6,332 nt of DNA, taken from assembly GCA_964618405.1 (NCBI GenBank), contig CAZUAY010000231.1, positions 1-6,332 on the forward strand. The letters are read 5' to 3'. Positions 5,724 through 6,332 of this stretch are shown piece by piece. The notes under the pieces were generated by a model that was given only the letters and a program-made list of their open reading frames with translations, was not told the DNA's origin and searched no databases. A program made the position numbers and the translations under genes. Origin of the DNA: JBBQIY01 sp964618405 (GTDB lineage: Bacteria; Verrucomicrobiota; Kiritimatiellia; RFP12; UBA3636). The first letter of the stretch is position 1, and each line of letters starts with the position of its first letter.

Positions 5724-6332
5724 TCACTTCCACGGTTTCAGATCTGGGTTGGCCTCCTGAACCGCTTTCCATGCCGATTCCTTCAGTACGTGCGCTTCCT
5801 CATTGGAGAGGCTTTCGTGAGGAAGGCCAGCAGGACTGCAACCGGTGATCGTACCATAAATGCTGTAGGCAACCAAGTGGCTACCATTACCAACGGGGTG
5901 AATTCCATCGGAGATCGCCCCGATCTGCTCGGGGGTGGGCGTAGCGCCAAGGTAATTCATCTCCGCCAGAACGGCCGGTGCCACTGGAACGTTCAACGTT
6001 TTCCCCAACTTCACAACCTCATCATGAAATGCTTTCCAGGCTCCCGGATAAGGTAGGCTCGCATACACGGGACTCTCGTAAAAGATCAACTTGCTGTTGT
6101 TGCTTCGGGCTAGATCAGCAAAAAGCGTCCCATACTTGAGCAGATCATCGGGTTTCGTGGTACAAAATGTTTCCAAGACAATCACATCCCAAGGATACGC
6201 CGCGATCATGCCCCGAGCCGTGTCGCGCGTGTCGCCATCGTCCCAAAACACTTCTAGTTTTGTTCCGCCCCGACCATACAAAGCAGTCATCATTCGCGGA
6301 CTTCCCGCTACGGCTGAAGCTGCTAATTGCTC
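5724..6332 (-). CDS. SGNH/GDSL-type hydrolase, C-terminal part
   Basis: The frame is open from the right edge of the window to a TGA at 5724-5726, giving 202 visible residues; 13 sense codons precede the Met-Met at 6293-6288, so the gene very probably begins outside. The visible part fits the end of an SGNH hydrolase (esterase or lipase-like fold). AAYPWDVIVLETF at 44-56 resembles the strand before block II, KLIFYESPVY (81-90) a central strand, and SDGIHPVGNGSHLVAYSIYG (141-160) the block V DxxH motif with catalytic Asp142 and His145. The Ser-containing block I must lie upstream, so activity cannot be judged here. Substrate is unknown; many relatives in Planctomycetes and Verrucomicrobia are predicted secreted carbohydrate esterases. 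It converges on the secretin operon with the transposase remnant between, and no functional link is implied. Confidence 0.75.
   Translation of the reverse strand, partial: EQLAASAVAGSPRMMTALYGRGGTKLEVFWDDGDTRDTARGMIAAYPWDVIVLETFCTTKPDDLLKYGTLFADLARSNNSKLIFYESPVYASLPYPGAWKAFHDEVVKLGKTLNVPVAPAVLAEMNYLGATPTPEQIGAISDGIHPVGNGSHLVAYSIYGTITGCSPAGLPHESLSNEEAHVLKESAWKAVQEANPDLKPWK

Noticed and set aside
5615..6056. Overlapping plus-strand open frames of 77 and 135 codons
   Set aside because: They run antisense to the transposase remnant and the SGNH hydrolase, whose minus-strand frames carry recognisable motifs.
1..6332. CRISPR array, tRNA or rRNA gene
   Set aside because: The tandem repeats are too short and lack unique spacers of CRISPR size, and I saw no cloverleaf or conserved rRNA segment.

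Overview
The window suggests a diderm Gram-negative bacterium, because it encodes an outer-membrane secretin and its inner-membrane platform partners. The short tandem heptamers and small GATC-containing hairpins in the first 440 bases, the SGNH hydrolase type and the divergent secretin operon recall the Verrucomicrobiota/Kiritimatiellota/Lentisphaerota group. That placement is inference from memory of such genomes, not a demonstrated assignment.

Layout. Positions 1 to about 440 hold no convincing gene. They are a mosaic of tandem repeats (7-, 12- and 18-base units), perfect small hairpins, a degenerate 24-base repeat at 60-base spacing and one possible terminator. A good sigma70-like promoter with an extended -10 element (443-471) leads into a three-gene plus-strand operon. 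Gene 1 (525-1922) is a GspL-like protein: a PilM-like actin-fold domain joined through one membrane helix to a PilN-like periplasmic domain. Gene 2 (1919-2641) is a PilO/GspM-like membrane protein. Gene 3 (2638-5511) is a 957-residue GspD/PilQ-type secretin. Both gene junctions are ATGA stop-start overlaps, so the three are very probably translationally coupled.

Downstream, 5512-5691 on the minus strand is 60 codons of an uninterrupted but decapitated transposase, most like the C-terminal part of IS1634-family enzymes. It starts right at the secretin stop codon. The last feature (5724-6332, minus) is the C-terminal 202 residues of an SGNH/GDSL-type hydrolase whose start lies beyond the window.

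The three operon proteins together would form the inner-membrane alignment complex and outer-membrane channel of a type II secretion or type IV pilus machine. No ATPase, PilC/GspF, pseudopilin, prepilin peptidase or PilP/GspC gene is in the window, so pilus and secretion roles cannot be told apart here. The system is recognisable, not wholly new. Its unusual points are the apparent loss of PilM nucleotide-binding motifs, low-complexity insertions in secretin N domains, long disordered tails on both PilO and the secretin, and the transposon scar at the operon end.
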